From positions 1-64,000 of the forward strand of contig NZ_PGTS01000006.1 of assembly GCF_002844235.1 (NCBI RefSeq): a stretch of DNA of 64,000 bases. The letters are read 5' to 3'. Under the pieces are notes generated by a model. That model searched no databases, had not been told where the DNA came from, and saw nothing but the letters and a program-made list of their open reading frames with translations. Source of the DNA: Thalassospira povalilytica. GTDB lineage: Bacteria; Pseudomonadota; Alphaproteobacteria; Rhodospirillales; Thalassospiraceae. A program made the translations under genes and the position numbers. Below, one piece after another: positions 1-10,017 of the stretch (position 1 is its first letter; the number at the start of each line of letters is the position of its first letter).

Positions 1-472
1 TTAAAAAAGTGCATTTAATCGCATTTTTTACAAATTGCCTTGAATTTCAAAGCGATAGCAAAATCACGACATCCAACCTGCGCAATCCCGCCACGGCCCC
101 TGACAGACCACGGGTTGAAAAAACGCGCAAAACCCGGCCTTTCGCCCCTGCAAAATAATCAATCAAGCCCCAGACCGCCCGCAATGCTACCGGGTTGATT
201 CGCCCACACCCGACAAATTAGCGCCAAAACGCGGCAAATTCTTTGATCTGTGACGCAGCGCGGCAATGTTGATCGCGATATAATATATATGTGACTTCTA
301 TATATGGTCGGGAAAAGGACGCGAAAGGCTGCATCGCGGCTGCTTGGACAGCCTGCCCAACAAAATGGTGCAAAAGCGAATATGTGAACCTTTCCTTTAC
401 ATTATGCCGTAATGATAGGCGCAGATATCCATGCCCGCGTGATGAAGATGGGCATCAGGGGACCGAGGGAAG
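1..472. other. Intergenic region upstream of lipoprotein gene
   Basis: No convincing gene is visible here. A TATAAT hexamer at 279-284 lies in a very AT-rich run and could be a -10 element for the downstream lipoprotein gene, but no good -35 partner is seen at 17 bases. The short reading frames in this stretch have no recognisable domains or ribosome binding sites. Confidence 0.5.
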
Positions 473-919
473 ATGATGAGACTGCGACAATATCTTATTT
501 GTGCCGCTGCGATTGCGGGGCTTTCATTGGCCGGATGTTCCGGAACCAATCTGGTTCCCAATACCGCATCAGGTGGCAGCAGCGGCAATAAAGGCGGCCA
601 GCCGGTTCCGTCCTTCACACAGTTCACCGATATTCCGATGCCTTCGAACTCGTCGCTCGACATGGATCGAAGCATTATCTTTGGCGCCTCGGACGCCTGG
701 CACGGACGGCTTGTGCTGAATTCCGGCGGAACACAGGCGCAGATGTATGATTTCTACGAACGTGAAATGCCCAATTTCGGCTGGAGCAAGGTCACGGTCG
801 TGCGCGCCGATATTTCGGTCATGGTCTATGACCGCGAAAATCGCGTCGCAACGATCAAGCTTACCGGCGGTTCGTTTGCTGGATCCGTTGTTGATATCAC
901 GGTATCGCCGAAAGGCTGA
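473..919 (+). CDS. Putative outer-membrane lipoprotein
   Basis: The product is a 148-residue small lipoprotein of unknown function. The N-terminus has a charged start, a hydrophobic stretch and a lipobox LAGC with Cys22 as the predicted lipidation site. A Gly/Ser-rich linker (about residues 24-45) precedes a compact C-terminal domain (about 50-148) that contains no motif I recognise. A GAGGGAAG ribosome site lies just before the paired ATG codons at 473 and 476; either could start translation. The gene stands alone and is followed by a strong hairpin terminator. Envelope location is inferred from the signal; no role is proposed. Confidence 0.8.
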   Translation: MMRLRQYLICAAAIAGLSLAGCSGTNLVPNTASGGSSGNKGGQPVPSFTQFTDIPMPSNSSLDMDRSIIFGASDAWHGRLVLNSGGTQAQMYDFYEREMPNFGWSKVTVVRADISVMVYDRENRVATIKLTGGSFAGSVVDITVSPKG

Positions 920-950
920 TCCACCGGGTCTCACAAATCAGCAAAAAACA

Positions 951-976
951 AAGGGTGCCAGTTGGCACCCTTTTTT
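951..976 (+). terminator. Rho-independent terminator after lipoprotein gene
   Basis: An 8-bp perfect stem, GGGTGCCA/TGGCACCC, with a 2-base GT spacer is followed by six T residues. It lies between the lipoprotein gene and the converging upp gene. Confidence 0.85.
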
Positions 977-1002
977 CTTAGGCATTCATGCAAGCTGCAC
1001 GA

Positions 1003-1653
1003 TCAGCGCGTTCCGAACAGTCGGTCACCGGCATCGCCAAGGCCCGGCACAATGTAAGCTTTTTCATTGAGCTTTTCATCAAGGCCGGCGGTATAGATCG
1101 GAACATCCGGGTGCGCATCCTGGAAGACTTTGACACCTTCGGGTGCTGCAACCAGCGCCATGAACCGGATATCCTTGTCAGCAACGCCATATTTGTTGAG
1201 CGTGTCGATTGCGGCCACCGCCGAGTTGCCAGTCGCCAGCATCGGGTCGACAAGGATAAAGGTACGGCCTTCGATTTCCGGCAATTTCACCAGATATTCG
1301 ACCGGCATGTGGGTATCGGGATCACGATACAGACCGATATGACCGATACGGGCCGAGGGCATCAGTTCAATCAGGCCGTCTGCCATGCCCGAACCGGCAC
1401 GCAGAATCGGCACAACAGCCAGTTTGCGCCCCTGAATGACCGGCGCCTTCATCGGGCAGATCGGGGTCTGGATATCTTCATAGCTGACAGGAAGCTCACG
1501 GGTGATCTCGTAGCCCATCAGAAGCGCGATTTCCTTAAGCAACTGGCGGAAAGTTTTGGTCGAGGTATCGACCTTGCGCATATGGGTCAGTTTATGCTGG
1601 ATCAGCGGGTGGTCCAGAATGTGGAGATTGGGGAAATCTGTTGGGGTGCTCAT
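1003..1653 (-). CDS. upp: Uracil phosphoribosyltransferase
   Basis: Converts uracil and PRPP to UMP in pyrimidine salvage; cytosolic. The 216-residue length fits the family. Diagnostic stretches are visible: the PRPP-binding loop with [10 protein letters not shown] (about residues 136-145), the PILRAGSGM segment (about 83-91) and a C-terminal [13 protein letters not shown] tail that forms the uracil-binding site. The gene is monocistronic and convergent with the upstream lipoprotein gene. Nothing unusual is seen. Confidence 0.97.
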   Translation of the reverse strand: MSTPTDFPNLHILDHPLIQHKLTHMRKVDTSTKTFRQLLKEIALLMGYEITRELPVSYEDIQTPICPMKAPVIQGRKLAVVPILRAGSGMADGLIELMPSARIGHIGLYRDPDTHMPVEYLVKLPEIEGRTFILVDPMLATGNSAVAAIDTLNKYGVADKDIRFMALVAAPEGVKVFQDAHPDVPIYTAGLDEKLNEKAYIVPGLGDAGDRLFGTR

Positions 1654-2006
1654 ATCTTGCCAGCCATCCTGTCTTGGGCGGCAGCCGGGATAGGCGGCTG
1701 CCTTTCTGTATTTCTGCTCTGGGCGTACCGCCTAAAGGCTTTGTCCGGTGAAGGCAAGTAGAATGCCGCAAACAGGGGACAAAAACAAACCTGTTAACGC
1801 CAAATTCGCCAAATCGCCCCTGCCCCGGCCCACTCGCCTGCCGATCTGCCTGTTCGCCTGCCCGACTGTCGCCAGATTGCTGTTGCCTGCTTGCGGTTGG
1901 TTGCCCACGCAGTCGGCCAAGATGCCCCCCCGCCGCCCATGGGCCAAACGCAAAACGGGGCGATACAATATTGTATCACCCCGTTTGTCATCAAAGTTCC
2001 GGCTGA
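1654..2006. other. Intergenic region upp to SPOR gene
   Basis: No gene is supported. The stretch contains the promoter region of upp and, at 1953-1986, the terminator of the SPOR-domain gene. The segment 1800-1930 is unusually C-rich with repeated cGCCTG-type words, which explains several spurious open frames. Confidence 0.5.
1953..1986 (-). terminator. Long palindromic terminator of SPOR gene
   Basis: A 34-base near-perfect palindrome (AAACGGGG, one mismatch, then GATACAATATTGTATC, mismatch, CCCCGTTT) sits directly downstream of the SPOR-domain gene. Read on the minus strand it ends in GTTTTG, so the T tract is short. Without a loop longer than the central ATAT, the structure could also be a protein-binding dyad. 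Confidence 0.6.
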
Positions 2007-3140
2007 TCAGTCGACTTCGCGATCATTGGGTTCGGCCCGGACCGGGAACCCGTCAAGCGCGTGGTCCTTTTTGATTTTGGCGGCATCATCACGGGCCTGT
2101 TTCAGGGTGGCGTATTTGCCGATCCGCACATAATACCAGGCGGAATCATCGGCGGCACCGCGCACGACAACCGCGACCTCAAGCCCCTTTTTGCGCAGCT
2201 CCTCAGCCCGCTGGCTGGCATTTTCATGAACCTTGAATGCCCCGACCTGTACCGAGAACGGCGTTTCACCATTGGTGGCGACTTCGGCCTCGTCATTCTG
2301 TGTTGCTGATGTGCGCGCCGCCGTTTCCTGTTTGGCAGGAGCAGCCGGGGCATCTGGGGCAGCATCAGCCTTGGCCGGTTCGGAAGAAGCAGAGTTTTCC
2401 CCCGCGGCCTGACCATTCGTACCCTGAGCCGTCGCAGCAGAGCTTTCCACCGCCGGTGCTTCGGGCGCGTCAGGTGCGGCTGGCGCTTCGCCGACTTCGC
2501 GAATTTCCGGTGCAGAAAACACTCCACCCTCACCCGCCGTGTCATTTGCCGTCAGCTCGGAAGCCATCCCGCCCGCGTCATCCGCACCGGATGTAGTTGC
2601 CGCAGCATCACCATCCGATGCGGCTTCGTCGGAATTTTCAAGGGCCGCACTGCGCTGGGCAATCAGATCCCCGACCGGGTCATCGCTGCTTTCGGCGATT
2701 TCGGCAACCGTTTCAGGGGTGGTTGTCGGGCTTTGCGGTACCGGTTCGGAAACCACGGCCGGTTCATCCGGCTCGGTTGCGAGCATTTCAACCGGTGGCT
2801 TTTCAAGGGCGGCATTGGTGGCGCCGTCATCGGAATCCATAAACAGTCCGGCCCCGACCAGCATCCCGGCAAAGAACAAGACCAGGCCGAGCATACCGGC
2901 CCCGGTAACAAGACCAAGAAGGGTTTTGCGATCCATATCAGCTATCCGTGCATTAAAGTTTTGCCGATCACCGGTGCGACGTCCGTCACGCCCGTTGCCA
3001 TCACCATGCCCGTCACGCCCATAGATAAAGGCCGGAAGCGGCGCATCCTTTTGCCCGGATTCCGGTTCGGAATCGGGTTGCGGGGTCGCACGCAGATCGG
3101 GTTTGTTGGTTTGGTCTTCGCCAACCATGAACTTGGCCAT
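2007..3140 (-). CDS. SPOR-domain inner-membrane protein
   Basis: A 377-residue bitopic protein. It has a cytoplasmic N-terminal segment (about 1-75) rich in Asp/Gly/Arg, one transmembrane helix (about 75-100, LLGLVTGAGMLGLVLFF), a long low-complexity Ala/Glu/Pro periplasmic linker (about 105-295), and a C-terminal SPOR domain (about 298-372, FSVQVGAFKVHENASQRA onward). SPOR domains of this kind bind denuded septal peptidoglycan, so a role in cell division or envelope maintenance is likely (family knowledge). It resembles FtsN/DedD-type proteins in layout, but I cannot assign it to one. It is monocistronic. Confidence 0.88.
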   Translation of the reverse strand: MAKFMVGEDQTNKPDLRATPQPDSEPESGQKDAPLPAFIYGRDGHGDGNGRDGRRTGDRQNFNARIADMDRKTLLGLVTGAGMLGLVLFFAGMLVGAGLFMDSDDGATNAALEKPPVEMLATEPDEPAVVSEPVPQSPTTTPETVAEIAESSDDPVGDLIAQRSAALENSDEAASDGDAAATTSGADDAGGMASELTANDTAGEGGVFSAPEIREVGEAPAAPDAPEAPAVESSAATAQGTNGQAAGENSASSEPAKADAAPDAPAAPAKQETAARTSATQNDEAEVATNGETPFSVQVGAFKVHENASQRAEELRKKGLEVAVVVRGAADDSAWYYVRIGKYATLKQARDDAAKIKKDHALDGFPVRAEPNDREVD

Positions 3141-3300
3141 CCTTCACGACATCATTGTGATCATGATTTTGTAACCGCCAGCACGTTTATAAAACGCTAA
3201 AGCCGTTCAATCGGCGACACACGACCATATATAAAGGAAACGCCCGCACGGCATGTGAGCCGCGCACGACCTGTGATGATGGATGATGGGGGAAACCGGG

Positions 3301-3480
3301 ATAAAAAAAGGGGGACTGGTATGTTCCCCGGCATTGTCCCGCACAATAAACCGGATACCAGCCCCCTCGAGTGAGAGAGATCGACCTTCGGGGAGAGAGA
3401 GTCCCGAAGATAAATGGTCATCAGGCACGCCATGTCAGCCTGAAGACCGGTCACAAACGACATTGCCGTCTGCATTTGAC
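3301..3480 (-). ncRNA. Candidate structured small RNA
   Basis: On the minus strand a long hairpin (GGGGGCTGGTAT pairing with ATACCAGTCCCCC, one bulge; 3310-3366) ends in a run of seven T. Its interior can pair further (CCGG/CCGG and ATTGT/ACAAT). Upstream is a second hairpin (3386-3409; stem CTTCGGG/CCCGAAG) with the C/U-rich loop ACTCTCTCTC. No minus-strand gene lies upstream that this could terminate. A sigma70-like promoter (-35 TTGCAA at 3511-3516, 17-base spacer, -10 TATGAC at 3488-3493) would start a transcript near 3480, giving about 180 nt. Boundaries are inferred. A short coding frame cannot be excluded, but it has no recognisable product. Confidence 0.5.
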
Positions 3481-3487
3481 AAAGACA

Positions 3488-3526
3488 GTCATAGACCATC
3501 GAAAATCTAATTGCAAACGATTATCA
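3488..3526 (-). promoter_or_regulatory. Putative promoter with iron-box-like site
   Basis: On the minus strand TGATAATCGTTTGCAA (3511-3526) combines a GATAAT-type half with the TTTGCAA half seen in the dyads in front of iron genes at 31187 and 37457. It overlaps the -35 hexamer of the candidate small RNA. Control by a Fur-type repressor is inference. Confidence 0.35.
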
Positions 3527-3795
3527 CACACATTCGCATATTTTTTTCCGAAATTTCAAAACACTGACTTTTAACGCGTCAGAATGGACACCATTTAAAG
3601 GAGAATTAGCCCCCGCAACCACATACAAATTCCTGATTTTTCCGCGGGTTTCGGCAGTTTTTAACAACTAAAAGATTGTTTTCCAAATTAAGCTCTGTTT
3701 GGATCAGGGAAACTACTCATAAGAAGTAGCCAGGTGGGAGCGAGACACCGACACAATACAAAAAACAAAAAACGGTTTGCTCTGGAGTGATGAAT

Positions 3796-6102
3796 ATGAC
3801 GGGAGACAAGGCCGCAAAGACGGCTATTTCAGGAGGTGCAACCAGCCTTCTGACGTTACGGCGCATTTTGCTCGTAACGGGTTTACTGGTTTCAGGTGCT
3901 GTTACATGGATGCTCCTTTGGACGGGAGATACCTATCGCAATTTTGCCATCGAGACGCTGAACAACTCGGTCAGTGGCACGGTGAATTTCTTTGTCGGTT
4001 CGCGGGTGGCAACCGACTATGCAGACAAGATTACCCCGATTGCCAATGAATGGTCGCGGCTTGGCAGTCTGGTGAAAAGCTATCAGGAAAACGATCAGAC
4101 TCGCATGAAGGCAGAACTTGATATTCTGTCGAATGCCCGCGAGGTGGTTCAGGGTGACCTGACACTGATTGATGCGATTGCCTATGACACCGATTTCAAC
4201 CAGCTTGCAACGTCAAAGGCCAATCTTGGCGCCAGTGTGACCGATGATCCGAACGTCAAGGCATTCCTGACCGGACGTGACAAGGGCGAAGCCCGCAAAC
4301 CGGCCAGTTTCATGTGGACCACGCCCGACGGGCGACCGGTTTTCAGCCTGATCCTGCCGGTCGGGGGCTTCCGCGCAGTCGGCTTCCTTGAAGTCATTAC
4401 CGACCCTCTGCCCACACTGGCAGGCATCGGCAAGGTTCTGGGGGGCAATTTCCAGATTCTCGACAAATCGGGGACGGTGCTGTTTGAAAGCCTTGAAGAT
4501 GGCGAAGCCAGCGAAGGCGGCACTGCCATCACCCAGACAGAAGACTCGGCCGAAGGCGAAACCGCCGAAAATGCCCAACCGGCAGACGCAGGCACAACAC
4601 CGGCCGACACCGGCGAAACCCACCGCGCGGCCGTTGATGTCACCATCAGCGACGGGCGTGGCGGTATCTGGGCCGAGGCGGTATTTGATCGCGACATTTC
4701 CGATTTCTATGCCCAGACCGATGATTTGCGGGCCCTGTCGATTGAAATCCTGATCGGTGTGTTGCTTGCGGCCTGGGTGGCCGGGTGGCTTTTGTTGCGG
4801 ACCACCGTGTTCCGCAATCTTCGGGCATTCTCGCGCGCGATGACGTCGATTTCGGAGGGCGACACCAATGTCAATCTGCCACAGGTCGGCAGCGACGAAA
4901 TCGGCGATATGAAAAAGGCCCTGATTGCGCTTAGGGAATCGGTGCGCCAGGCCCTGATCCTGCAAAACATGGTCGAACATACCCCGACCATGACCGCATT
5001 GATCACCCCCGATGGCAAGGTCGGGTATCTGAATGCCAGCGGGCAGGAATATGTCGGAGCCCCGGCAAGTTCGCTTTCGGGCGACTTCCTTGAACTTGGT
5101 GCAGACTTCCAGAGCCGTCTGTCCAATCCGGCCAACCTGCCCTTTACCGAGATCATCCAGAACAAGCGTGACTATCTCGAAATCCTTGCCGCACCTGTGC
5201 TGGACAAGGATAACGCGCTTTTGGGCACCATGCTTGCCTGGAATGCAGTGACGGAACGCGAGGAAAGCAAAATCGCCGTCACCGAAATGATGGCCGAAGT
5301 TGCCCGCGTTGCCCAATCGGTAACCGAGCAATCCGAAGGCCTTCTGGAGCTGGCAAGCGAACTGACCGATCAGTCGCAAAATACGGTCCAGCAATCGGGC
5401 GGTGCACTTGATGTATCGCGCGAAGCCGCATCAAACACCCAGAATGTAGCCACCGCCGTCGAGGAACTTTCATCCTCGATCGCGGAAATCAACCGCCAGG
5501 CAACCGAGGCATCCGATGTGACCGGCCGGGCACAAAAAGAAGCCGAGGAAAGCCAGCGCAATATCGGATCACTTGAAAAGGCAAGTTCGGAGATCGGATC
5601 GATCATTGATCTGATCAACGATATCGCGCACCGCACCAAGCTTTTGTCGTTGAACGCAACGATCGAGGCCGAACGTGCCGGTGAACTTGGCAAGGGCTTT
5701 GCCGTGGTGGCCAACGAGGTCAAATCGCTTGCCGATCAGACCGCAAACGCCACCGGGCAGATTGGCGATCTGACAACTGCGATCCAGCAGGAAGTTCAGA
5801 AAGCCGCCCATTCCATCAGCACGGTGGGTGACGTTATTCATCAGGTCAATGACATCCAGTCGACCATCACCCAATCGGTTGATGAACAACGCCGTGCGAC
5901 AAGCGAGATTTCCGAAAACGTCCAGCGCATCGCCGAAGGTGCCGGGTCGATGGATGAAATGATCCGGTTCGTGAATGAAGGCGCACTTGGCACCGGGCGC
6001 AATGCCCAGGACCTTAATACCGCAAGCCATCAACTTTCCGAGATGGCGCGCAATCTTTCTGATCGGATGCGCGAATTTAGCGAACGCATGAAACTGACCT
6101 GA
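3796..6102 (+). CDS. Methyl-accepting chemotaxis protein with PAS domain
   Basis: A membrane chemoreceptor that signals to CheA/CheW. Domains in order: first transmembrane helix (about residues 25-45), periplasmic sensor region with a low-complexity Ala/Glu/Thr patch (about 245-275), second transmembrane helix (about 315-335), HAMP (about 337-390), a PAS-like segment (about 395-490) and the cytoplasmic signalling domain. Its hairpin tip, [20 protein letters not shown], departs slightly from the usual Q-T-N-L-L-A-L form. GTG at 3787 and ATG at 3790 lie too close to the GGAG at 3784; ATG at 3796 has an 8-base spacer, so I start there. The single-gene unit ends in a terminator shared with pepN. 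The ligand is unknown. Confidence 0.92.
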   Translation: MTGDKAAKTAISGGATSLLTLRRILLVTGLLVSGAVTWMLLWTGDTYRNFAIETLNNSVSGTVNFFVGSRVATDYADKITPIANEWSRLGSLVKSYQENDQTRMKAELDILSNAREVVQGDLTLIDAIAYDTDFNQLATSKANLGASVTDDPNVKAFLTGRDKGEARKPASFMWTTPDGRPVFSLILPVGGFRAVGFLEVITDPLPTLAGIGKVLGGNFQILDKSGTVLFESLEDGEASEGGTAITQTEDSAEGETAENAQPADAGTTPADTGETHRAAVDVTISDGRGGIWAEAVFDRDISDFYAQTDDLRALSIEILIGVLLAAWVAGWLLLRTTVFRNLRAFSRAMTSISEGDTNVNLPQVGSDEIGDMKKALIALRESVRQALILQNMVEHTPTMTALITPDGKVGYLNASGQEYVGAPASSLSGDFLELGADFQSRLSNPANLPFTEIIQNKRDYLEILAAPVLDKDNALLGTMLAWNAVTEREESKIAVTEMMAEVARVAQSVTEQSEGLLELASELTDQSQNTVQQSGGALDVSREAASNTQNVATAVEELSSSIAEINRQATEASDVTGRAQKEAEESQRNIGSLEKASSEIGSIIDLINDIAHRTKLLSLNATIEAERAGELGKGFAVVANEVKSLADQTANATGQIGDLTTAIQQEVQKAAHSISTVGDVIHQVNDIQSTITQSVDEQRRATSEISENVQRIAEGAGSMDEMIRFVNEGALGTGRNAQDLNTASHQLSEMARNLSDRMREFSERMKLT

Positions 6103-6128
6103 TCAGGAACATCAGACCGGATCAAGAC

Positions 6129-6157
6129 AAAGGGCGGCCCCGCAAGGCCGCCCTTTT
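6129..6157. terminator. Bidirectional terminator between MCP and pepN
   Basis: Stem GGGCGGCC/GGCCGCCC with a short CCGCAA loop, flanked by A and T runs on both sides, sits between two converging genes. Confidence 0.85.
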
Positions 6158-6182
6158 CGTCAGGTGTCGTCAAAGCCGGCCA

Positions 6183-8822
6183 TCAGCTGGCGATTGATTT
6201 CGACGCGATTTCATAAAGATCGCGCGAGATTTCCGGTTTTGCCAGAACCCGTTCAAGCGCCTGTTTCATCAGGCGTGCGCGATCGGCATCATATTTCGCC
6301 CATTTGCCAAGCGGTGCGCACAGGCGTGCAGCCACCTGCGGGTTGATATCATCGAGTTCGATCAGACGATCGGCATAGAATGCGTATCCCGATCCGTCCT
6401 TGGCATGGAAGGCACGCGGGTTGGCCATGGCAAAGGCCCCGACCAGCGACCGGACCTTGTTCGGGTTGCGCATGGTAAAGGCCGGATGGCTCATCAGATC
6501 CTTGACGCGGGCAAGCGTATCATCGCGCGATGACATCGCCTGAAGCGCGAACCATTTATCCAGAACCACGCCATCCTTGGCAAAGCGGGCTTCGAAATCG
6601 GCCAGTGCCTCGGCCCGCCCCGGATGATCCAGATGGTTCAGCACCGAAAGTGCCGCCATCTGGTCGGTCATATTGTCCGCGGTGCGATACTGTTCGGCGG
6701 CAAGATCGGCATATTCCACCTTGTCGCTTGCCACCAGATAGGCCAGCGCCGTCGCGCGCAAGGCACGCTGACCAGCAGACGCTGCATCGGGGGTAAAGGC
6801 CGCGTTTGAGCCGTTCTGGCGATAGGTCGCATCAAATTCCGCCAGCAGGCCGAGACCGATCCGCTTGCGCAGGGCCTTGCGGATTTGATGGATGGCTTCG
6901 GGGTTTGCCGGTTTGCGCTGTTCGGACAGGAACTCTTCGCCCGGCAGCGCCAGCGCATCAGCCCGGAAGGCCTTATCAAGGTCTTCATTGCAAAGGGTGG
7001 CCCGCATCGCATCAATAAAGGCCGCGATGCTGTCGCCCTGCCCGTCCAGTGCGGCATTGGCATCCCCGCCATTCTTTTCAAATTCGGTGATGGCCGCCAG
7101 CATCAGGCGGGTTGCATATTTTTGTCCGGCTTCCCAGCGGTTGAACGCATCCGAATCATTGCCCATCAGGAACACCAGTTCATCGTCGGGCTGATCAGTC
7201 ATGACATTGACCGGTGCTGAAAAACCGCGGTTAAAGGAAACAACCGGCTTTTCCGATACACCGTCAAAGACAAATTCCTGACTTTCCTTGGTCAGTTCCA
7301 CCGTCTTTGCCACCAGATCCGATCCATCCGCCCCCAGAAGACCGACCGAAATCGGCATGTGAAGCGGATATTTGTCCGGCTGTCCCGGGGTCGGATTGGT
7401 TTTCTGTGACACGGTAAGAGTGAACTGCTTGGCATCAGCATCATATTCGCCCTGCCAGGTCAGCTCCGGCGTACCGGCTTGCGAGTACCAGCGTTTGAGC
7501 TGAGTGAAATCGGCGTCATTGGCGTCTTCCATCGCCTTGGCAAAATCATCACAGGTCACGGCCTGACCATCATGGCGATCAAAATAAAGATCGATCCCCT
7601 TGCGATAGCCATCCGGACCCAGCAGCGTATGCATCATGCGGATCAGTTCCGCGCCCTTTTCATAGACCGTGGCGGTATAGAAATTGTTGATTTCCATATA
7701 GCTGTCCGGGCGCACCGGATGGGCAAGCGGCCCGCCATCTTCGGGGAATTGGCGCGCACGAAGCTGTGCGACATCCTTGATGCGCTGCACCGGGCGGGAC
7801 CGCTGATCAGCCGAGAATTCCTGATCACGGAAAACGGTCAGGCCTTCCTTAAGGGACAACTGGAACCAGTCACGGCATGTCACGCGGTTGCCCGACCAGT
7901 TATGGAAATATTCGTGGGCAACGATCGATTCAATCAGTTCATAATCGGTATCGGTTGCCGTGTCGGGCTTTGCCAGAATGTATTTGGCATTAAAGATATT
8001 GAGGCTTTTGTTTTCCATCGCCCCCATATTGAAGTCCGACACCGCCACGATATTGAACAGATCAAGGTCATATTCCAGACCATAGACATCCTCGTCCCAC
8101 TTCATCGAGCGGATCAGGCTGTCCATCGCGTAATCGCAGCGGTCTTCATTGCCATGTTCAACAAAGATGCGCAGCGCAACCTTGCGCCCGGAACGGGTGA
8201 CAAAGCTGTCTTCGACACAGGCCAGATCGCCGGCAACCAGCGCAAACAGATAGGACGGCTTGGGGAACGGGTCTTCCCACACCGCGAAATGACGCCCGCC
8301 ATCAAGATCGCCACTGTCAATCAGGTTGCCGTTCGATAGCAGAACCGGGCAGCTTGCCTTGTCGGCATTGATCGTCACCTTAAAGGTCGCCATCACATCG
8401 GGGCGATCCGGGAAATAGGTAATGCGGCGGAAACCTTCGGCCTCGCACTGCGTACAGAACGCGCTTTGCGAAACATAAAGCCCTTCGAGGCGTGTATTGT
8501 TGGCCGGTGAAATCTGGGTTTCGATTTCGGCAATGAAATTTGCCCCCGGTGCGGCAAAGCGCAAACCTTCGGCATCGACGGTAAAGTCGCTTGAGGCCAG
8601 ACGATCACCATCAAGGGTCACCGAAAGCAGTTTCATGTCCTCGCCATGAAGGAAAACTTCGTCGCCCTTGCCGGTGCCGCGCGCAGGATTCGCAGCCACA
8701 AACAGCCGTGATTTGACATTTGTGACGTCCCGTTCGAGATCAAAAACCAGTTCGACCTTTTCTACAAAAAAGTCAGGTTCTTTATAGTCTTTACGGTGGA
8801 TCACTTGCGGCTGTTCAGACAT
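6183..8822 (-). CDS. pepN: Aminopeptidase N (M1 family)
   Basis: Zinc aminopeptidase that removes N-terminal residues from peptides; cytosolic. The M1 signatures are all present: the exopeptidase motif GAMEN (about residue 265), the zinc site HEYFHNW (about 300) and the downstream KEGLT Glu. The product is about 879 residues, normal for the proteobacterial PepN branch. An upstream in-frame ATG at 8882 exists, but AAAGGA lies 7 bases before the ATG at 8822, and that start gives a normal N-terminus (MSEQPQVIHRKDY). It is monocistronic and convergent with the chemoreceptor gene. Confidence 0.96.
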   Translation of the reverse strand: MSEQPQVIHRKDYKEPDFFVEKVELVFDLERDVTNVKSRLFVAANPARGTGKGDEVFLHGEDMKLLSVTLDGDRLASSDFTVDAEGLRFAAPGANFIAEIETQISPANNTRLEGLYVSQSAFCTQCEAEGFRRITYFPDRPDVMATFKVTINADKASCPVLLSNGNLIDSGDLDGGRHFAVWEDPFPKPSYLFALVAGDLACVEDSFVTRSGRKVALRIFVEHGNEDRCDYAMDSLIRSMKWDEDVYGLEYDLDLFNIVAVSDFNMGAMENKSLNIFNAKYILAKPDTATDTDYELIESIVAHEYFHNWSGNRVTCRDWFQLSLKEGLTVFRDQEFSADQRSRPVQRIKDVAQLRARQFPEDGGPLAHPVRPDSYMEINNFYTATVYEKGAELIRMMHTLLGPDGYRKGIDLYFDRHDGQAVTCDDFAKAMEDANDADFTQLKRWYSQAGTPELTWQGEYDADAKQFTLTVSQKTNPTPGQPDKYPLHMPISVGLLGADGSDLVAKTVELTKESQEFVFDGVSEKPVVSFNRGFSAPVNVMTDQPDDELVFLMGNDSDAFNRWEAGQKYATRLMLAAITEFEKNGGDANAALDGQGDSIAAFIDAMRATLCNEDLDKAFRADALALPGEEFLSEQRKPANPEAIHQIRKALRKRIGLGLLAEFDATYRQNGSNAAFTPDAASAGQRALRATALAYLVASDKVEYADLAAEQYRTADNMTDQMAALSVLNHLDHPGRAEALADFEARFAKDGVVLDKWFALQAMSSRDDTLARVKDLMSHPAFTMRNPNKVRSLVGAFAMANPRAFHAKDGSGYAFYADRLIELDDINPQVAARLCAPLGKWAKYDADRARLMKQALERVLAKPEISRDLYEIASKSIAS

Positions 8823-9238
8823 TTCTGTGTCCTTTTTCCCTTGGGCTGCGCGGTTTTGGAACGGATTGTATAAATTCGCCAATATTGCAGCGCAGTGTCG
8901 TTTGTCAGAACTGAATTTCGGTCATTCGTTTCACTGATAGGATAAATTTCATTTTTCCTCAAATGCGGAGTTTACGGCACCGATTTTAGTATGCATAATC
9001 CCAAACGGTGGCGCGAGGGGGGCCAAAGTTTCACATTTCGTGGGGCGAGAGTGATCTTTGGTTTCCCTCAACCTTTCTGCCGATGATCCTTGCGGGCAGA
9101 TGGGCGCTTTCCGGGTCGCACCCGCACCAAAATCAAAATTATCCCAACATTTTCTCACCTAAGACTTTGTGAGTTCCGATTGATCGGGATAGAATAATTG
9201 CGACCTGTCGGGGAAATAACGTCCAGGGGAACTCGCCA
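8823..9238. other. Divergent intergenic region pepN / response regulator
   Basis: Promoter space between two divergently transcribed genes. No reading frame with recognisable content is present. An AGGGGA ribosome site lies just before 9239. Confidence 0.5.
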
Positions 9239-9910
9239 ATGACCGAGACATTCCAGATTCTGATCGCTGATGACCATCCGCTTGTCCGCGGTGCCCTGAA
9301 ACAGTCATTAACAACAGAGCTGGATAACGTCACAGTCTATGAAGCCGGCAGCCTGTTTGAAGCCATCGAACAGATCGAAGCCCGCAAAGGCGATATCGAC
9401 CTTGTACTGCTTGATCTTCATATGCCCGGCATGAACGGCTTTACCGGCCTGTTTTCATTGCGCGCATCCTATCCCGACATTCCGGTTTCCATCGTTTCGG
9501 CCAGTCAGGAACTGCCGGTTGTCCGCCGTTCGATCGAATATGGCGCATCGGCCTTTGTGCCGAAATCGGCCCCGGTCGATCAGATCGGGTTGGCAGTCAA
9601 AACCGTTCTGGACGGCGGCATGTGGATGCCCGACTGGGCGCGCGAAGCCATGGAAAACGGCCCGGCTGATGACGAGGCCACGGGCCTTGCCGAAAAAATC
9701 GGACAACTTACCCCGCAGCAGCTTCGTGTTCTCAACATGCTGACCGAAGGCAAGCTTAACAAGCAGATCGCCTATGAACTTGATGTGACCGAAGCCACCG
9801 TCAAGGCCCATGTATCGGCCATCCTGCGCAAACTGTCGGTTCACAGCCGCACCCAGGCGGTGATTATCGCCCGTGAACTTCAGCTTCAGGAACCGGCCAT
9901 CGACGCCTGA
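9239..9910 (+). CDS. NarL/FixJ-family response regulator
   Basis: A two-component transcription regulator of 223 residues. The receiver domain (about 5-122) carries the acidic pair Asp11-Asp12, the phospho-acceptor Asp59 in LLDLHMPG and the conserved Lys in VPKSAP. The C-terminal LuxR-type HTH (about 155-215) shows LTPQQLRVLNMLTEGKLNKQ and TVKAHVSAILRKL. No cognate kinase gene is adjacent, so it is an orphan here; its target genes cannot be told from the sequence. Confidence 0.93.
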   Translation: MTETFQILIADDHPLVRGALKQSLTTELDNVTVYEAGSLFEAIEQIEARKGDIDLVLLDLHMPGMNGFTGLFSLRASYPDIPVSIVSASQELPVVRRSIEYGASAFVPKSAPVDQIGLAVKTVLDGGMWMPDWAREAMENGPADDEATGLAEKIGQLTPQQLRVLNMLTEGKLNKQIAYELDVTEATVKAHVSAILRKLSVHSRTQAVIIARELQLQEPAIDA

Positions 9911-10017
9911 TTGCCGGTTCGCATCATGCCGGGTTCAGGAACCTCTGGCGTGGCGGCACGTTTAAGCAGATAGTTCTTTATCTGCGGGCACAGTCCCGAA
10001 CAAACGGGAGACCATGC

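Noticed and set aside
3310-3366. Inverted repeat as an insertion-sequence end
   Set aside because: There is no transposase gene and no matching second end; the T tract on the minus strand favours an RNA 3' end.
4213-5394. Open frame of 393 codons on the minus strand
   Set aside because: It is antisense to the chemoreceptor gene and shows no family motif.
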